NCBI GenBank assembly: GCA_023055505.1
Contig: JALIRH010000023.1
Location: 11,714,271 to 11,778,270, forward strand
DNA from: Callipepla californica brunnescens
Taxonomy: Eukaryota; Chordata; Aves; Galliformes; Odontophoridae
Reading direction: 5' to 3'
DNA length: 64,000 nt
The notes under the pieces were generated by a model. The model worked only from the letters and a program-made list of their open reading frames with translations. It was not told the DNA's origin and did not search any database. The first letter of the stretch is position 1. Every line of letters begins with the position of its first letter. The translations under genes and the position numbers were made by a program. This document shows, piece after piece, positions 32,584-46,179 of the stretch.

Positions 32584-34309
32584 GCTTGTTACCACTTCAG
32601 ACCAAATGCAAGAAAGGAGGAAAACCAGAAGGAAGTAGAATATTCTTTATGTAAGGTATCTCTCCAGGTGTTTAGCTTAGGGGATCTTATTACATGGCTG
32701 ATGCTTCCCAGTTGCCATGGGAGAATGGTACCTGCCACTCACAGCAGTGAGACAGGGAAGGTGATCATTTGCCCTTCAGAGTTGATGATGGAAGTCCTGT
32801 TATGCTCAAAAATAAAATCAAGGTGACTCTCAGCTGCATTGGAGTGATCAAGAAAAAAAATATCAGTTGTTTTTATAGATTTCATCCAGAGATACTTAGG
32901 AAATGTCATACTTCCCTATTTTGTGCTAGCTCCGGCTGTGTTTATGTTCCAGCACTGTGCTGTGCCAGATGATAGGATTTTCCTTTGTGCTGAGAGGGGC
33001 TTCCAGTGTGGCTCCCAGGCAGTTGTGGGACTGCAGCCTTCCACAGCAGGCAGGAGAGTTGCAGCCACTAGCTGCAAGGGCAGCAGTGCTACAGCTGTGC
33101 TACATACAGGATGCCCTGGCTTCTTTTGCATTCATAGGGCTTGCTTGTGCTGGGAGAGTGGCTGGGGAATGTGTTAAGGTTGAGGGTGCTTGAGTGGCTC
33201 ATCGAATATACTTGTTTTTGCAAATCTATGTCCAAAGCATTGCTAATGCCTGGAAAATTAGGGCAAGCTTTTTGCCTTGCTTACAGCTTCTGGGGTCGAG
33301 TGAACAGAAGAAATCACTGAGACTCTCTAAAGGAGGAAAGCGGAGCATAACTGGGTGTACATATCTTTGTTCCCCCTAAAAATCAATCATATATCACTGG
33401 TTGTGCACAAAGGGCTGCTGACAACACAGGATAAGGTGAAGCTCAGGTGTTTGCAGGTGAGGTGAAGCACATGTACAAGAGTTGGAAGGGTCTGCTTGGA
33501 TGAAGCTCTAACCCTCTCGTGTACTGTTTTCTCCCCAAGCAAAGTACATTTGTACTCTTCTCTTACGTGCTGCTTCTTGTGATACAAGTCTATAATGCAT
33601 TCAGCTCATGTTAATGCAATCCCTCTAGGCATAAGTACTGCAGAAGAAGTGCTTGCCTTTTTTCCTTTTCTTTTCCTTTTTTTAACTGATGCTAGGATTC
33701 TGAGCACAAAGTAGCTGATATCATCATGAACACCTTGACTTCAGACTGAGAACTTGAGGTGTGAAGGGAAAGACAGCAGGGATGCTTTCTCACAAATGTA
33801 CCTTCAAATGATTGCAACAAATACTTTTTTTCAAATTCTAAAGATACTAAATAGTAACATCTACTTTTTGTTATTGTGATTGTTAATATCTTTTTCTCTT
33901 CTAAAAACCTATCATTAAAACTCTGTTTTGGAATTTATCAGTCTGCTAAGTATAGCTGACATTTTGGGACTGTAGGTATCATGTTATTTCAGAACTTATT
34001 TCTGTTTGTCTATTACACATCAAATAATGTTTCCAAGTTGCCTGAAGTCTTGATTTTTTTTCCAGTGGCACTTGATACACCAGTTCTGCCAGTGGTTGTA
34101 TCCAAAGTCTGCTCTCTACTTCCGTTTAAAGGAATTACTCTATCCTGCCAGTTCTCAACATTGCTCTTCTGTTTGCTCTCTGCTAGTTAATTACTGTAGT
34201 CCCAATTCCAACCTTAATGCTCTTCTTCAGGTTTCATTTATCCCCAGCTACTGTTCACATCCAGTACAGTGAGCTAGATCAGTACCCACGTTCACACTGA
34301 GATTCACAC
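30961..34309. other. Intergenic AT-rich DNA
   Basis: Contains a 31-bp T-run (32552-32582) and an AT-rich patch (32215-32270, atatta-type). The 32930-33190 stretch is somewhat richer in GC but matches no family I know. No credible exon. Confidence 0.55.
32552..32582 (+). repeat. Poly(T) run, 31 bp
   Basis: Uninterrupted T. It could be the reversed A-tail of a retroposed sequence, but nothing recognisable lies to its right, so I treat it as a simple repeat. Confidence 0.85.
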
Positions 34310-34590
34310 TTGGTGCGAAAAGGACAGGGCCATGCTCTCTTCAGCAGTGCCTTGTGCAAGGACAAGAGGCTACAGGCACAAACTGGAACACAAGAGGCTC
34401 CATCTAAACTTCAGGAAACTGTGTGGGTGATGGAACTCAGGCATGCGCTGCCCAGAGGTGGTGGAGTCACCTCAGAGATATTTAGAAACCACCTGGATGT
34501 GGGCCTGGGCAGCCTGCTCTGGATATTTCTGCTGGAGCTGGAGTGGGACCAGGTGATCTAAAGGGCCCTGCCAGCCTTCCTAGACATAAC
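34310..34590 (+). mobile_element. CR1 LINE 3' fragment (decayed)
   Basis: Shows aactggaacacaagaggctc, gcgctgcccagaggtggtgg and gagatatttagaaaccacct, the CR1 3' region in order, then decays at gatctaaagggccctgccag. The usual ATTCTATG tail is lost. Confidence 0.8.
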
Positions 34591-35029
34591 ATAGGTGCTG
34601 CCACAAGTTTTAGACCAGTGACATTTTTGTTTTTAGTATTTTTTCAGTGTTTGTGCTAGTCTCCTTGTTACTCAGATTTTCTTGACTCTCTCTTTCATCA
34701 GCTCTTTGATTTGAACTGACTCCTAGCCCTAACATGAGCCTTCTCTACACCATGTTTATATTTAGCTTCATGCACTGGTACTTACAGAGGTGCTCAATAT
34801 CATATGTCAATGCCTTCTGAATTCTGTTGCTATCGCTCACTTATGTTACAGTAGTGACTGAAAAATCTGGTTAACAGTCTTCATCTAGCACAATCTGTAA
34901 CGCAGATTATGTCTCTGACCTTCCTCTGAACCAGCACGACTGTGCCCTTACTATATGAACTCAAACGCTAGTTAGAGCCTTAACCTTTAATTGCTGCCAG
35001 TGACCTCAAGGTGCAAGTGAAACTAATAG

Positions 35030-36775
35030 CAGCATTTGCCACCCACTAACTCAGTCTGCCCAGGGCCTCATCCAACCTGGCCTTGGACACCTTCAGGGAT
35101 TGGGGCATCCACAGCTTCTCTGGACAGCCTGTGCCAGCGTCTCACCATGCTCCGAGGGAAAAATTTCTTCCTAACATCAAACTAAATCTATCTTCCTTTA
35201 GTTAAAGCTGCTCCTCCTTGTTCTATCACTATCAGACCACGTAAAAAGTTGTTCCCTCTCCTGCTTGTAAGTTTTCAAGTGCTGGAAGGCTGCAGTGATC
35301 TCTTCCCAGAGCCTTTTCCTTTCCGAGCTAAATAAACCCAACTCCCTCATCCTTTCTTCATGGGAGAGATGCTCCAGCTCTTAGATCATCTTTGAGGTGC
35401 TCCAGCTCTTTGTGGTCCTCCTAGAGTCCTGCTCCAACAGCTCCTTCCTGTGCAGGGGACTCGAGGCTTGGACACAGTACTCCAGTTGGAGCCTTATTTG
35501 GGCAAAGTAGAGGGGGGCAATCATATCCCTTGCCCTGCTGACCATCCATCTTTTGATGCAAACAAGGATACTTTTGGCTTTCTGGGCTGCAGGTGCACAC
35601 TGCTAGCTCTTGTTCAGCTTTTCATCCATCAGGACCCAGAAGTTCTTCTTGGCTGGGCTGCTCTCAGTGAGTTCTTCTCCCAGTCTGTACTCATCTCAGA
35701 TTGCCTCATTCCAAGTGCAATACCTTGCACTTGGCCTTGTTAAATCTCATTAGATTCTCATGTGCCCACTTTTTGAAAATGTCCAAGTCCCTCTGGATTG
35801 TGTGCCACCCTTCTATTTTGACAGCTACACCACTCAGCCTGGCGTCTTCAGCAAACTTGGTCAGGTTATCTCACTGCCTATGTTATTGATAAAGATGTTG
35901 AAGAGTGCTTGTCACATGGCAAACCACTTGTGACCAGCCTCTATCTGAACATAGAGCTACTGACAACAACCCTCTGTTTATCACCATCCATACAATTCCT
36001 CAATCCACTGACAGCCCAGCCTTCAAATCCATACCTTTCCAGGCCTCACACAAGTCCTGATAGATGACATCAGTTGCTTTTCCTTGGTGCACCAATGCCA
36101 TCACTCAATCATAAAAACTATCAAATTTGTCAGGAAAGATCTGCCCTTGGTGAAGCCTTGAATCACCTCCACATCTCATATGTGCGTTAACATCTCTTCC
36201 AGGAGTATCCAGTCCATGATTTTTCCAGGCACAGAGGCATGTGAGATTCACAAGCCTTTAGTTCCCTGAGTCTTCCTCTCTCCCTTTCTTGAATATGGGA
36301 GTGATGTTTCCCTTTTTTCCAGTCACTGGGAACTTCACCTGACAGCCATGATTTTTCAGATAAGTTGAAGAGTGTCTTGGCAACAACATCAGCCAGCTCC
36401 TTCAAAACACTGTAACACATGTAATCTGGTCCTATAGACTTGTATACTTTTAGCCTCATGAGGTGGTCTCACACTTGATCTGCTCTTACGCTGGGAAGGA
36501 TTTGGCTGTCTCAGCTCCTCTTTGGAAGTTCCAGGAGATGGGAGGTGTGAGAAGCCTGGCTGGCCACGAAGACTGAGGCAAAGAAATTGCTAAGTATCTC
36601 AGGCTTCTCTATGTCTGATGTGGCCAGCTCTTCTTTATCATTTATCAGAGGAAGTGCACTCTCCTTTCCCTGGCTCTTCTGCCCAATGTATCTAAAGAAT
36701 CTCTTGTTTTTCAACATGCATTGCGAAGTTCAATTCCATCTGTGCCTTGGTGCACCTAGTCCTATCTCTACAGAG
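35030..36775 (-). mobile_element. CR1 LINE, long copy (RT to 3' region)
   Basis: Reading the minus strand from 36775: linker KNKRFFRYIGQKSQGK (about 36712-36665), RT start YKSIGPDYM (about 36440) and SGEVPSDWKKG, a decayed GFTKG-like start near 36160, a FAEDARL-like remnant of motif C (about 35840), and the 3' region reaching cagggcctcatccaacctgg near 35055. It is broken into many frames and lacks the terminal octamer tail. Confidence 0.87.
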
Positions 36776-37240
36776 AGGTTAATCTCTGCCCAGCTCTCCA
36801 GTCTGTCCAGGTCTCCCTGAATGGCAGCACAACCTTCTTCAGCCTTCGTCAGCTGCTCCTCCCAACTTTGTATCATCAGCAAACTTGCTGAGAGTGAACT
36901 CTTTATCCAGATTGATGACAGTACTGAATGAGACCAGGCCTACCACTGACCCCTGGGGAACACTGCTAGTTACAGGCCTCCAATGAGACTCTGCACTGCT
37001 GACCACAGCCCCCAGTGCTCTGCCAAACTGTTCCACCTCACTGTTCACTCTATAACATATCTGTTATGTGAGACAGTGTCAGAAGGCCTTCTGAAGTCAA
37101 GGTACACAACATCCGCTGCTCTCCCCTCCTCTACCCAGCTGGTGATGAGATCATACATGGCTACCAGGTTGGTTAAACATATTTCCTCTTGGTTAATCCA
37201 TACTGACTATTTCTCGTAACCTTTTTTTTCTTCCAGCTGC
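36776..37240 (-). mobile_element. CR1 LINE fragment, RT motifs A to C
   Basis: On the minus strand it encodes decayed GLTKR..., motif A YLDFRRPSDTVSH (about 37110-37070), [13 protein letters not shown] (about 36970-36930) and motif [17 protein letters not shown] (36886-36839), then DLDRLESWAEINL (about 36810-36780). It stops where a normal element would continue with the RT C-terminus. Instead, linker sequence from a more 5' position follows, so this is a separate copy or a rearranged one. Confidence 0.85.
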
Positions 37241-38797
37241 TTAGAGATGACATTATGTTCGAGGGCATGGGAAGGTGACACTAAAGACACAACATTGCCT
37301 TCATTGTTCTGTTTCTTAGTATTGTTTTACATTGCATTTTGGCCTAATATCACTGTCTGACCATCAGTATTTCATAGCATAGCCATTTATCCTACCAAGA
37401 ATAAATATCTATGTTCTGACTATAAGTGAAAATCATTTTTTTGCTCCTTTTTAATGTCAGTTCAGCTCAATAGTCTGTAGACAACAACATTATTTTTTTT
37501 TCCAGCTTACAATATGATGGCTTCTATATCAGATTGGGAACCTTGCTTGTTAAAACATTTCTGAAAAACGAGTTATTAATAGAATAAGGATTTCCTTGAA
37601 CTTCTGAACATAATACCCTGCTTTGTTTCTTCAGTGTTTTTCTGTTCCTAAATTTAATTTAATGGCTGAATACCTTTAGGGTTACCTAGGGAGCCCTGGC
37701 AAGCAAGAAGGCAGTCACTGTGCTTCTTAAACTGAAATACTTCCTGTCAGTGAGTTCTTCTCAGTTAATATTGGCAGACACCAAAATGCTTTTCCGGAAA
37801 CCCTTGCTCAAGCACAACGACTGCAGATGTTGAAAGCAGTGATAAGGTTGTTTTCTGGCTTTAATAAAATGAAAATTCTGCAAGAATGTTGTTAGCAAAC
37901 TCAAGCTTCAGAGATAGATTTCAAACGCACCTGTGAGTATCTCTTCTGTTTTATTCCTGTAGTGCTTAAAATGACAAGATGATTACATTGCTTCTCTGCC
38001 CAGGGTCACATTGCTGATTAAGCTGAGATTTTGGAGGTGATTAATGGCTCTGGAGAATGTGCTGGAAAGCTGTGTGATACTTTTGTCTTAAAACTATAGT
38101 TCATGAACCAGTCTCCTCCTCCAACAATTGAAGTACAACTATGATAAAATCAGCTGCTCTCAGAAATTGTTTACCTGTTCTACATGTTCTGGAGTTGTTG
38201 TGGGTCATAAGCACAAAGCTGAATTACTTGAACCTCCTCATCAATAAGACAAAATCAGGCTTTTGCCTGCATAGCTAGAACTTTTCAAGACATTAGTAAA
38301 AGTGTACTGGTTCAGATTAGGTCCAGTGATCTGTCACTGGCCAGACAATACAAATGGATGTCCAGGGAAAGCTAAGAAAGGAGTTTGTACACATAATGCT
38401 CTCCTCTGTTTTTTTCCCCTCTTGGCTTCTGACCATTTTTCACCTCAAGGGAAATCAAAAGTCTGTTGTTTGTTTTATTAGTAACTCTCCTAAGATTTCA
38501 TTAAAAAGCCCTGAAGTCTTCCACTGAACCCATATAAATTCTTTGAAAACTCTGCATGTATATACAATCTGGTCTCTGATTTCTCTCTCTTGCTTTGCCC
38601 CCCATACCCCCCAGAAAGATTAATAGCTTACTATTTGATGGGAGGAACAATATTCACTGAGGTTACACTGCATCTAGCTATTGGGTACTGCTGTTCTTAG
38701 CTGCACAGGATTTCTGAAATTTAAATCTGCAACTTTGCATCATCTTCCATTCCTGGCTCTTATACCTTTTTATTTGGTCAGTGTATGTACCCCAGGT
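37241..38797. other. Intergenic AT-rich DNA
   Basis: No recognised repeat, ORF or RNA gene. Confidence 0.6.
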
Positions 38798-39527
38798 TTT
38801 TCTACAAACTGAGGGAAGATCTCCTTGAGAGCAGCCCTGAAGAGAAGGACTTGGGGGTCCTGATGGATGAGAAGCTGGACATGAGCTGGTAGTGTACGCT
38901 TGCAGCCTGGGAGGCCAACTGTGTTCTGAGCTGCATTAAAAAAGGGGTCGCCAGCAGGGAGAGGGAGGGGATTGTCACCCTCTACTCAGCTCTTGTGAAG
39001 ACCCATCTGGAGTACTGTGTCCAGGCCTGGGGGCCCCAGTAGAGGAAGGACATGGAGCTCTTGGAGCAGATCCAGAGGAGGGCCACTGAGATGATCAGAG
39101 GGCTGGAGCACCTCTTCTATGAGGAAAGGTTGAGGAAACTGGGCTTGTTCAACTTAGGGAAGAGAAGGCTCTGGGGAGACATCATTGAGGTCTTCCAGTA
39201 CTTGAAGGGAGCATATAAACAGGAGGGGGAACACCTGTTTACGAGGGTGGATAGAGATAGGGCAAAGGGGAATGGTTTTAAATTGAAACAGGGGAGGTTT
39301 AGGTTAGAGATTAAGAGGAAGTTTTTCACACAGGAATTGGTGGCACACTGAAACAGGTTGCCCAGGGAGGTTGTGGATGCCCCATCCCTGGAGGCAATCA
39401 AGGCCAGGCTGGAAGTGGTGCTGGGCAGCCTGCTGTAGTGGTTGGTGGCCCTGCACGTGGCTGGGGGGTTGAAACTTAAATAATCATTATGGTCCCTTTC
39501 AACCCAGGCCATTCTGTGATTCTATGA
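38798..39527 (+). mobile_element. CR1 LINE 3' copy, 5'-truncated
   Basis: Starts in the ORF2 C-terminal region (gagcagccctgaagagaagg). A 99-aa frame (39052-39351) reads MELLEQIQRRATEMIRGLEH and ends in RKFFTQELVAH, the CR1 ORF2 C-terminus. It is followed by the 3' UTR and tail ccattctgtgattctatgag. It is relatively well preserved. Confidence 0.92.
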
Positions 39528-42500
39528 GGAAAGGTTTATTCCAACAGGGGGATCTTACTGAAGACTTCTAAGGTGGAATGACCAGATGCACAGCTGGTCA
39601 CTTGTTCTAATTGACAAGGAAAGAGTGTGGGAATGTTGACTCAAGCAAGTTGACTCAGTTGTTTGAGTGAGTTGTTCTGGAGGTAGCTAATAATAAGAAA
39701 AGAAGGGAGAATCATTAGCGAAATTCTGAGACACAGATCAGACGAAACTAAAATGGGGACAATGGCAAGAAACAAACTTCCCGGTCTCGCTAGTTGATGG
39801 GCTAACAAATGCCATTCTAGAAAGACCAATCTCAACTTTACAACTGATAAAACCCTGAACCAGGAAGGTACCCTGCAGAATCTGCAGAATTCTGAAAACC
39901 CACGAGGACATGCACAGGGCAGAAGGACAGCAGGAAGAACAAGGTGAGATAGGTAGAAAAGGGCATGAAAGGGATGGTCATGTGAAGAACAGGATGGTCA
40001 GTGAGTTTGTCTGTTTGTCCTATGCCAGATCACCACAGTCTGTCCTATTTTTCTTCATTCAGTATTTTTAACTTTCTCCTCTGTGCATGTTTTCTTACAG
40101 TTTCCTGTGTGTGCATACTGAAGGGCTACGTGGGAACTGTTGTTGGAACCTTTATTATTTATTTGTTTGATTTTTTCTTTTTTTTTTAGGGACTAAGAGA
40201 CTGATCCCAAAGAGTGGGATATAAATGAGATTCCTTTGGATTCGTGGAATTTGTGCTGGTATTCTTATTTAATGCAAGGAAATACAGACAAGTAATTCCT
40301 TCTCTTTTGCTATTGCTCAGAAATTCAAACATCTGTGAGCCCAGACTGCAACTTTGATTAAAGAAATGTGCATTTTCATGGTCTTTAGGTTTGTTTTTTT
40401 TCATCAGACGCAGCATTTTAATTTTCAGTTTCTGTTGAAAATGTTGAATGCAGATTCACTTTCATTCCACTATGTAGCTTTTCCTCTTTGCATGCAAGGC
40501 CAAACATATATTCAAGCTGTGAATAATAATGTGATATGTACAAAAACCAAAGTTTTTCAAATACAGCACACACTGTTGTATACTTTCTGAATTGAACCTG
40601 CTGAAAGATGTAATTGTTGGTAGAATAAAGTGAGGAATAGGACTATGCTGTCCAAACAGATTTCTTTATTCAGAGGATATAATATGGAGAGAAATGAAAC
40701 ATAATCTGCTTGAACACTTTATTAATTACAAAAAAAGTATTGATATAGGAATGAATCTCCAAGAAACTGTGGGTGGTGAGCTGCAGTTTCCAAGACAACA
40801 AATGCTTGAGATTAGCTCCTGGTTTTGTTGATCACCTAAGCTTAAGGAACTAAAGGTTAAAAGCTGGAACAATGCAATAATTTACCCCTTTAATAGTGAA
40901 ACTAAAATATTTCAGCACACTGTGTGTGAAATAAGATCTTTTTTAATTCCATACCATCAACCAAACATTGTATGTTTTTGTTAGGCATCTTTAAATAAAC
41001 TGGCTATCATTGTTCAGTTGTCTACAAAGTTGTATTATCTAATATTTGAAACATGTTAACATAACAAAGATCAGGCTTGGACAATTTCTGAAGCTTTTTC
41101 TGCCAAACAAACAAACATCTTCAGATTAGAATCAAAGAGAACAGATTACAGTTCCACATAACCAGTATGTGGGTTTTAAATTCCTTCCTCCACCTTGTCA
41201 GTAGAAATCATTTGCACTCACATGAATTCCAACTAAATTCAACTACAGGAGAAAATAGGACCTTACCTGTTTGTTTTTTTACAGTAATGTGACTACATGT
41301 AGTTGTCTTTCTTATATTCATCTCAAATGTGTACATAAAATAGTAGTTCAGTAAATATAAAGAACATCAGTAAATGCAATAGACATAAAAGTTCAAAGTA
41401 TCTGATTCCATATTTGATTTGCATGAGGTTGAATGAAAACACTGTTACTTGATGTGAAGAATTTCACACTTAAAAAAAGAAGTACTTTAAATGGATGCTT
41501 AAAATAACAAACAACACAAGCTCAGAATCACTCTGTACTGATGTAGCACCACTACCACTCTTTGATGAAGACTAGCATCCACATGAATATGGAATTATAT
41601 TAGTCTTATCTCAGCTTATTCATCTGAAATATCAAATATCAGTTGATTAAATTCAGACAATGGTGTTCCTCATCTTACTACTCCTTTGTGCTAAGAAAAT
41701 ATGTTTGAGAGCATATGGGGTAGTAAAATGTTATGAAAGAGCTCTTGTTTTGTCTTTAACTGAGATGGGGGGACAGCTGTTCTGCTTTCATTTCTCAGAT
41801 AGGTTAGACAGTGCTCAATTTCATTTCAAATCATTCGACTTGTGGAAAGAGTATTTAGTATTCTTTCCAGAAGAAAGAGATTAAAGGTTGCTCAGCTCCA
41901 GCTCAAACGGAGATAGCATGTATGCTGCATTTTGTTTCTGTTAAATTCCATTTCTAAAAGTGAAGAAGACACTGTGTGTCTATGCTCCACTAGGGGCAGC
42001 AGATCTTACTACAGCTGGAGAAAACTAATGTATCTTAGATATTAATCACTTTTTTCAATCTTTTTTGGACTTGTGCATGATTCTGTTGTGGATTTGTGGT
42101 TTTCTTAGTGGCTCCACTGTGCTTATTTTCACATACAGTCACTCAAAACTTAGATCATACAGTGGAAGTGCTAGATGCTATTTTAATACAGTTGTGAGAA
42201 AAGTAAAAACTAAAAAGGATTTTATGGTAGTAAGTGCTATCGCTTCTTAAGTTTTTAATAACATTTTGATGCTAGCTGTGGCTGCTCCAAAATTACTTAA
42301 ACTAAGAATGATTGTAACAGAATCATTTCTGAACATGCTTAAGTCTGTACTCAGACACAAGAGGGTGCACTAATACTTTATTGCTCATAACTCAGGGAGA
42401 CAATAGAGCCTGCAGTTCTATTCTTATGGTGTCATCACAATCACTTTCAAATATTCATAATTTTTTATTTTCCTCCCTTCAGGTAAAGGGCACTAAAGAT

Positions 42501-43479
42501 CTTTATGGTAGAAGATACCCAGCACTAAATAAAAGCAAAGGTTACAATAATGTTCAACATAGAACTGCTTTTTAATTTTGGTTATCTATTGTATAAGTTT
42601 CACTTCCAGCACTGGAAAAAAGAAGTAAAAATATGCTGATCTCCAAACTGTTTCCTCCAAATTTGTATGCTAATGAGCATAGGTAAAATACCGAAGAGTA
42701 GTTAAACTGAAAACTTCTATACTAGAGCACAAAATATAGCTTGTAGAGAAGAGGTCAGTGTGCTTAGTTCATTCCTTTGTTACATCCACTTTCAATCTGC
42801 TTCTGCAGATGGAGTGTGAGCATAACTCGAATTTCATAACTGGGCTTCACCAGTCAGCTGATCTAGTGCAACTCTTGTTGGAAATATCTTAGTACTTTAT
42901 AGTGCTTTACAAATAAAAGTGAGTTTCATTTTTCTTCTTTGCTTTCAAACAATATATTCCATTTTGGTGAATAGCTGTCAGTGTTCTCTTTGCATAGCAT
43001 CTTGAATGTCTAAACCTATTGACTGAATATAATACTGGAATATGTCTCTGTGACTGAATATGATACTGACAAATACTTGTGCTGGCCTAAAGGTAAAAAA
43101 GACACTGCTATGTATAACTAAAGCAGTATAAAGCAAACGTAAATTAAAATGTAATGATAATTGAAATTAATACTGCTATCTTGAAGTCTGAAAACACTAT
43201 CTTAGATTTGGAGTAACTACTGTCAGTGGCAAAACTAACACCTTGTAGAAAGTCTGGGATTTCTAACTTGTTCTGTGGTATTTGGCATGTTGGATCATTT
43301 AAATTTTTAAATAAAAGGTATGCATGTACTTTAAATCTGGAGAAGTAATCAGTTATGCTCTGAGATTATTATTACTTTTTATTATATTTTTTAGATCACA
43401 ATGTACAGAAAGGTCATTTCTGATCATTTTGTCATGATGCGGTATATCCCACTTTTGAAAGCAGAGTCACCCAATGTGT
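39528..43479. other. Intergenic DNA
   Basis: The 39540-39970 stretch is less AT-rich and unassigned; it could be an old LTR fragment but has no diagnostic signal. The rest is AT-rich with no credible exon. A short duplication occurs near 43015-43075 (gactgaatatratactg twice). Confidence 0.5.
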
Positions 43480-43745
43480 GATCATAGGATCATTGAGTTT
43501 GAAAATACAACTAAGATCATCTAGTCCAACCGTTAGCTCATGCCTGTGACATCTCTAAACCGTGTCCCTCACTGCCACATCTAGCATTTTCTTGAATACC
43601 TCCAGGGACAGTGATTCCACCCCTTCCCTGGGGTATCCTGTTCCAGTGTTCCACCACTCTTTCTGAGAAGCAATTTTTCCTAATACCCAACCTGAACATC
43701 CCCAAGCAAAACTTAAAACTACTACCTCTGTTTAAGCCACTACCT
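43480..43745 (-). mobile_element. CR1 LINE 3' end fragment
   Basis: The plus strand gives the reverse complement of the CR1 3' end: atcataggatcattgagttt, gatcatctagtccaacc, gacagtgattccaccccttc, cctgttccagtg, ctgagaagcaatttttccta. Minus-strand ORF remnant only. Confidence 0.88.
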
Positions 43746-45559
43746 TCCTTACTCACATAACACCATTTGTGTGCAGGGCTGTAACTTGCTGCTATCGGTG
43801 AAGCAGGTAGCATACACCTCTTTAAAGCACTGCTAACTTGTAAATTAAACTACATACTTATCATCAAAATGAGTCATTGAGGTGGTTCTCAATATAAAAG
43901 ATTAACTCAATATACAGGGTTTTGAATGGATTTTGTGTTGAAACTCTATTCTGCATGGGTCAGATGTCTACCTTAAACAGTCTTTCATCTCCCTAGTAGT
44001 GGCTAATGCTGTGTTGCTTAATTACCTCTAGCACTGTACATCGTTCTTACCTCTTCTTTCCTATCCTACCTCTCAGTCACCTTCAAACAGTGAATTCTTT
44101 AAGAAATCTAACAAGGAAACTAGGTAGTTAATAGCTCAAATTCATCTTGATATTGTATGTCAATGTGATTTCTCTTCCAAAAAAACACTGAAGATTGCTT
44201 ATGAAAATGAACTATGCTTTCTAAGGAAGAGTCTTGCTAGTTTACTTCCAATAAATGCAGTGCAGACAACTTTCCCAAAAATAAATTAATTATTGAACAT
44301 CATCCTATCCTAATACAAATAGTGATACAGTGAGTCAGAAAGAAGGGTGATTTGGGCAAAAAGCATACTATTTTTTTTAGTAACAAGTAGTTAAATGTCC
44401 CCAAAGTCTGTAGCAAATCAAAAAGACTCATCACCACCTGATTTCCCACAGGCATAGAAAACTGGATCATCTTGTTTATACTCTATCAGTTTAACATCAT
44501 CATTAATTTCCAGGTGAGTAGCAATGGCTAATAAATCCAGTGCTCAGCTACAGAAATGGAGAAACTGCAGTTCTCCCAGTCCTACGGGACTTTTTCTGAG
44601 TGTTTGCAATAAATCTTCCGTTGGCAATCTGTTTCCACACAGTTCATTAACCAGATCATCTCTCTGGTTGGGAAACAGAAATTAAAATAATCTTTTGTAA
44701 ATACAATTACTGTTCAGATTTTTTTATATTTATAATGAAACAGGTACTGTGTGATTATAATGATTCCAGTGTGTATAAAGAAATAAATGACTGGTGATTC
44801 ACAGTGTCATTGAAAATAAGAACTGTGTCCCTCTTGTCCTCTACTGTGCAAGTTTTCAATAGGTGAATGTTGGAGAATATTTTTAAGCATGTCTGAAATT
44901 ATATTTAAAACTCAGGATGTAAGAGGAAGCTTGCAGGACTGATAACGTCCAGGCTGTTGCATACTCTTGTTTAAAGCGGTTCCTTCTGGTACAACAGATG
45001 GTTGTAAATACGTTTTACTGGCCTAATGCCACCAGAAGCAAAGTCTGATACTAATTAAGAAGGTCAAATACTTGACCTTGTCTTCAGCAGTATCCCAAAG
45101 GAACTTTCTTACTAACTAAATCTTTTTTCAATGACCTATTTGAGCATTTTATTTTTGCAGGTTTCATCATCTTGTAATAAGCTAACTGTCAAACTAAAAA
45201 CAGAAAAGCAATACCAAACCTATGTGTAATTAAATGAGGATAAATCAAACCTTCTACACCTTGCAAGAGAACGTGCAAGAGAGGAAACTAATCCATTAAA
45301 TAACACTGAGAATTTTATCTGGTATGTGTGAGGATGGGAGGAAGTTTCTCCTGCACTGCATTCTTATGCAATACAAACATATTCTACCCACACAATTGCA
45401 TTTATGTCTAAATAAAAGCACTCCATGTTCTGAGGCCCAGCAAACACTGGTGTTCATTTGAAAGCCTAAGTGGAAAAGGTTTTGCACTATCTTGACCTAA
45501 GCATTCAAATTTATTTGTGCACTGCCTTATTAAGAAAGAATCAAATTTTTAAAGCTTGA
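43746..45559. other. Intergenic AT-rich DNA
   Basis: No recognised repeat, ORF or RNA gene. Confidence 0.55.
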
Positions 45560-46085
45560 TATAATGTTTTGAATCCACATCTGGAGTACTGGGTCCGCTT
45601 CTGGATTCCCCAGTGCAAGGGAGAAACAGAACTGGACAGAGTCCAGGGAAGGGCCATAAATGTAATAAAGAGCTGGGACAGCTCTCCGTTAAGGAAAGGC
45701 TGATTGAGTTGAGACTCCTTAGCCTGGAGAAGGGAAAGCTCAGGGGAGATCTTATATGTATACATAAATACCTGACAGGAGGCTGTAAAGAGTATGGAAC
45801 TAGGTTCTTTTTAAAGGTGCTATGTTACAGGACAAGAAGGAATGGGCAGAAATTGGAACACAAGAGGTTCCACCCAAACATCATGATATAATTTTCTGTG
45901 GCTGAGGTTGCCCAGAGATGTTGTTGATTCTCCCTCTTTTGAGATCTTCAAAAACCAGGGCAGCCTGGGAATGGTGATGGGCAACCTGCACTAAGTGGCC
46001 CTTACTTGAGCAGGGAATTGAACAAGATGACCTCCAGAGGTACTTTCCAACTTCAGCCATTCTGTGATTCTGTGGCCCTATGAAA
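45560..46085 (+). mobile_element. CR1 LINE 3' copy
   Basis: Begins near ccacatctggagtactgggt and encodes a degraded ORF2 C-terminus (VKERLIELRLLSLEKGKLRG). It ends in the 3' UTR and tail ccattctgtgattctgtgg (about 46055-46075). It faces the next CR1 tail to tail. Confidence 0.9.
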
Positions 46086-46179
46086 AGAAAATTGCCTGAG
46101 GAGATTGATAAATGAAAAGGGTAACTTTCTTAAAACACTGACTTCCTTATCAGAAGTTCATCATACTTGTTAATGGAAG

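Noticed and set aside
39052..39351. 99-aa frame as a host gene
   Set aside because: It is the C-terminal part of CR1 ORF2 and lies directly before a CR1 3' end.
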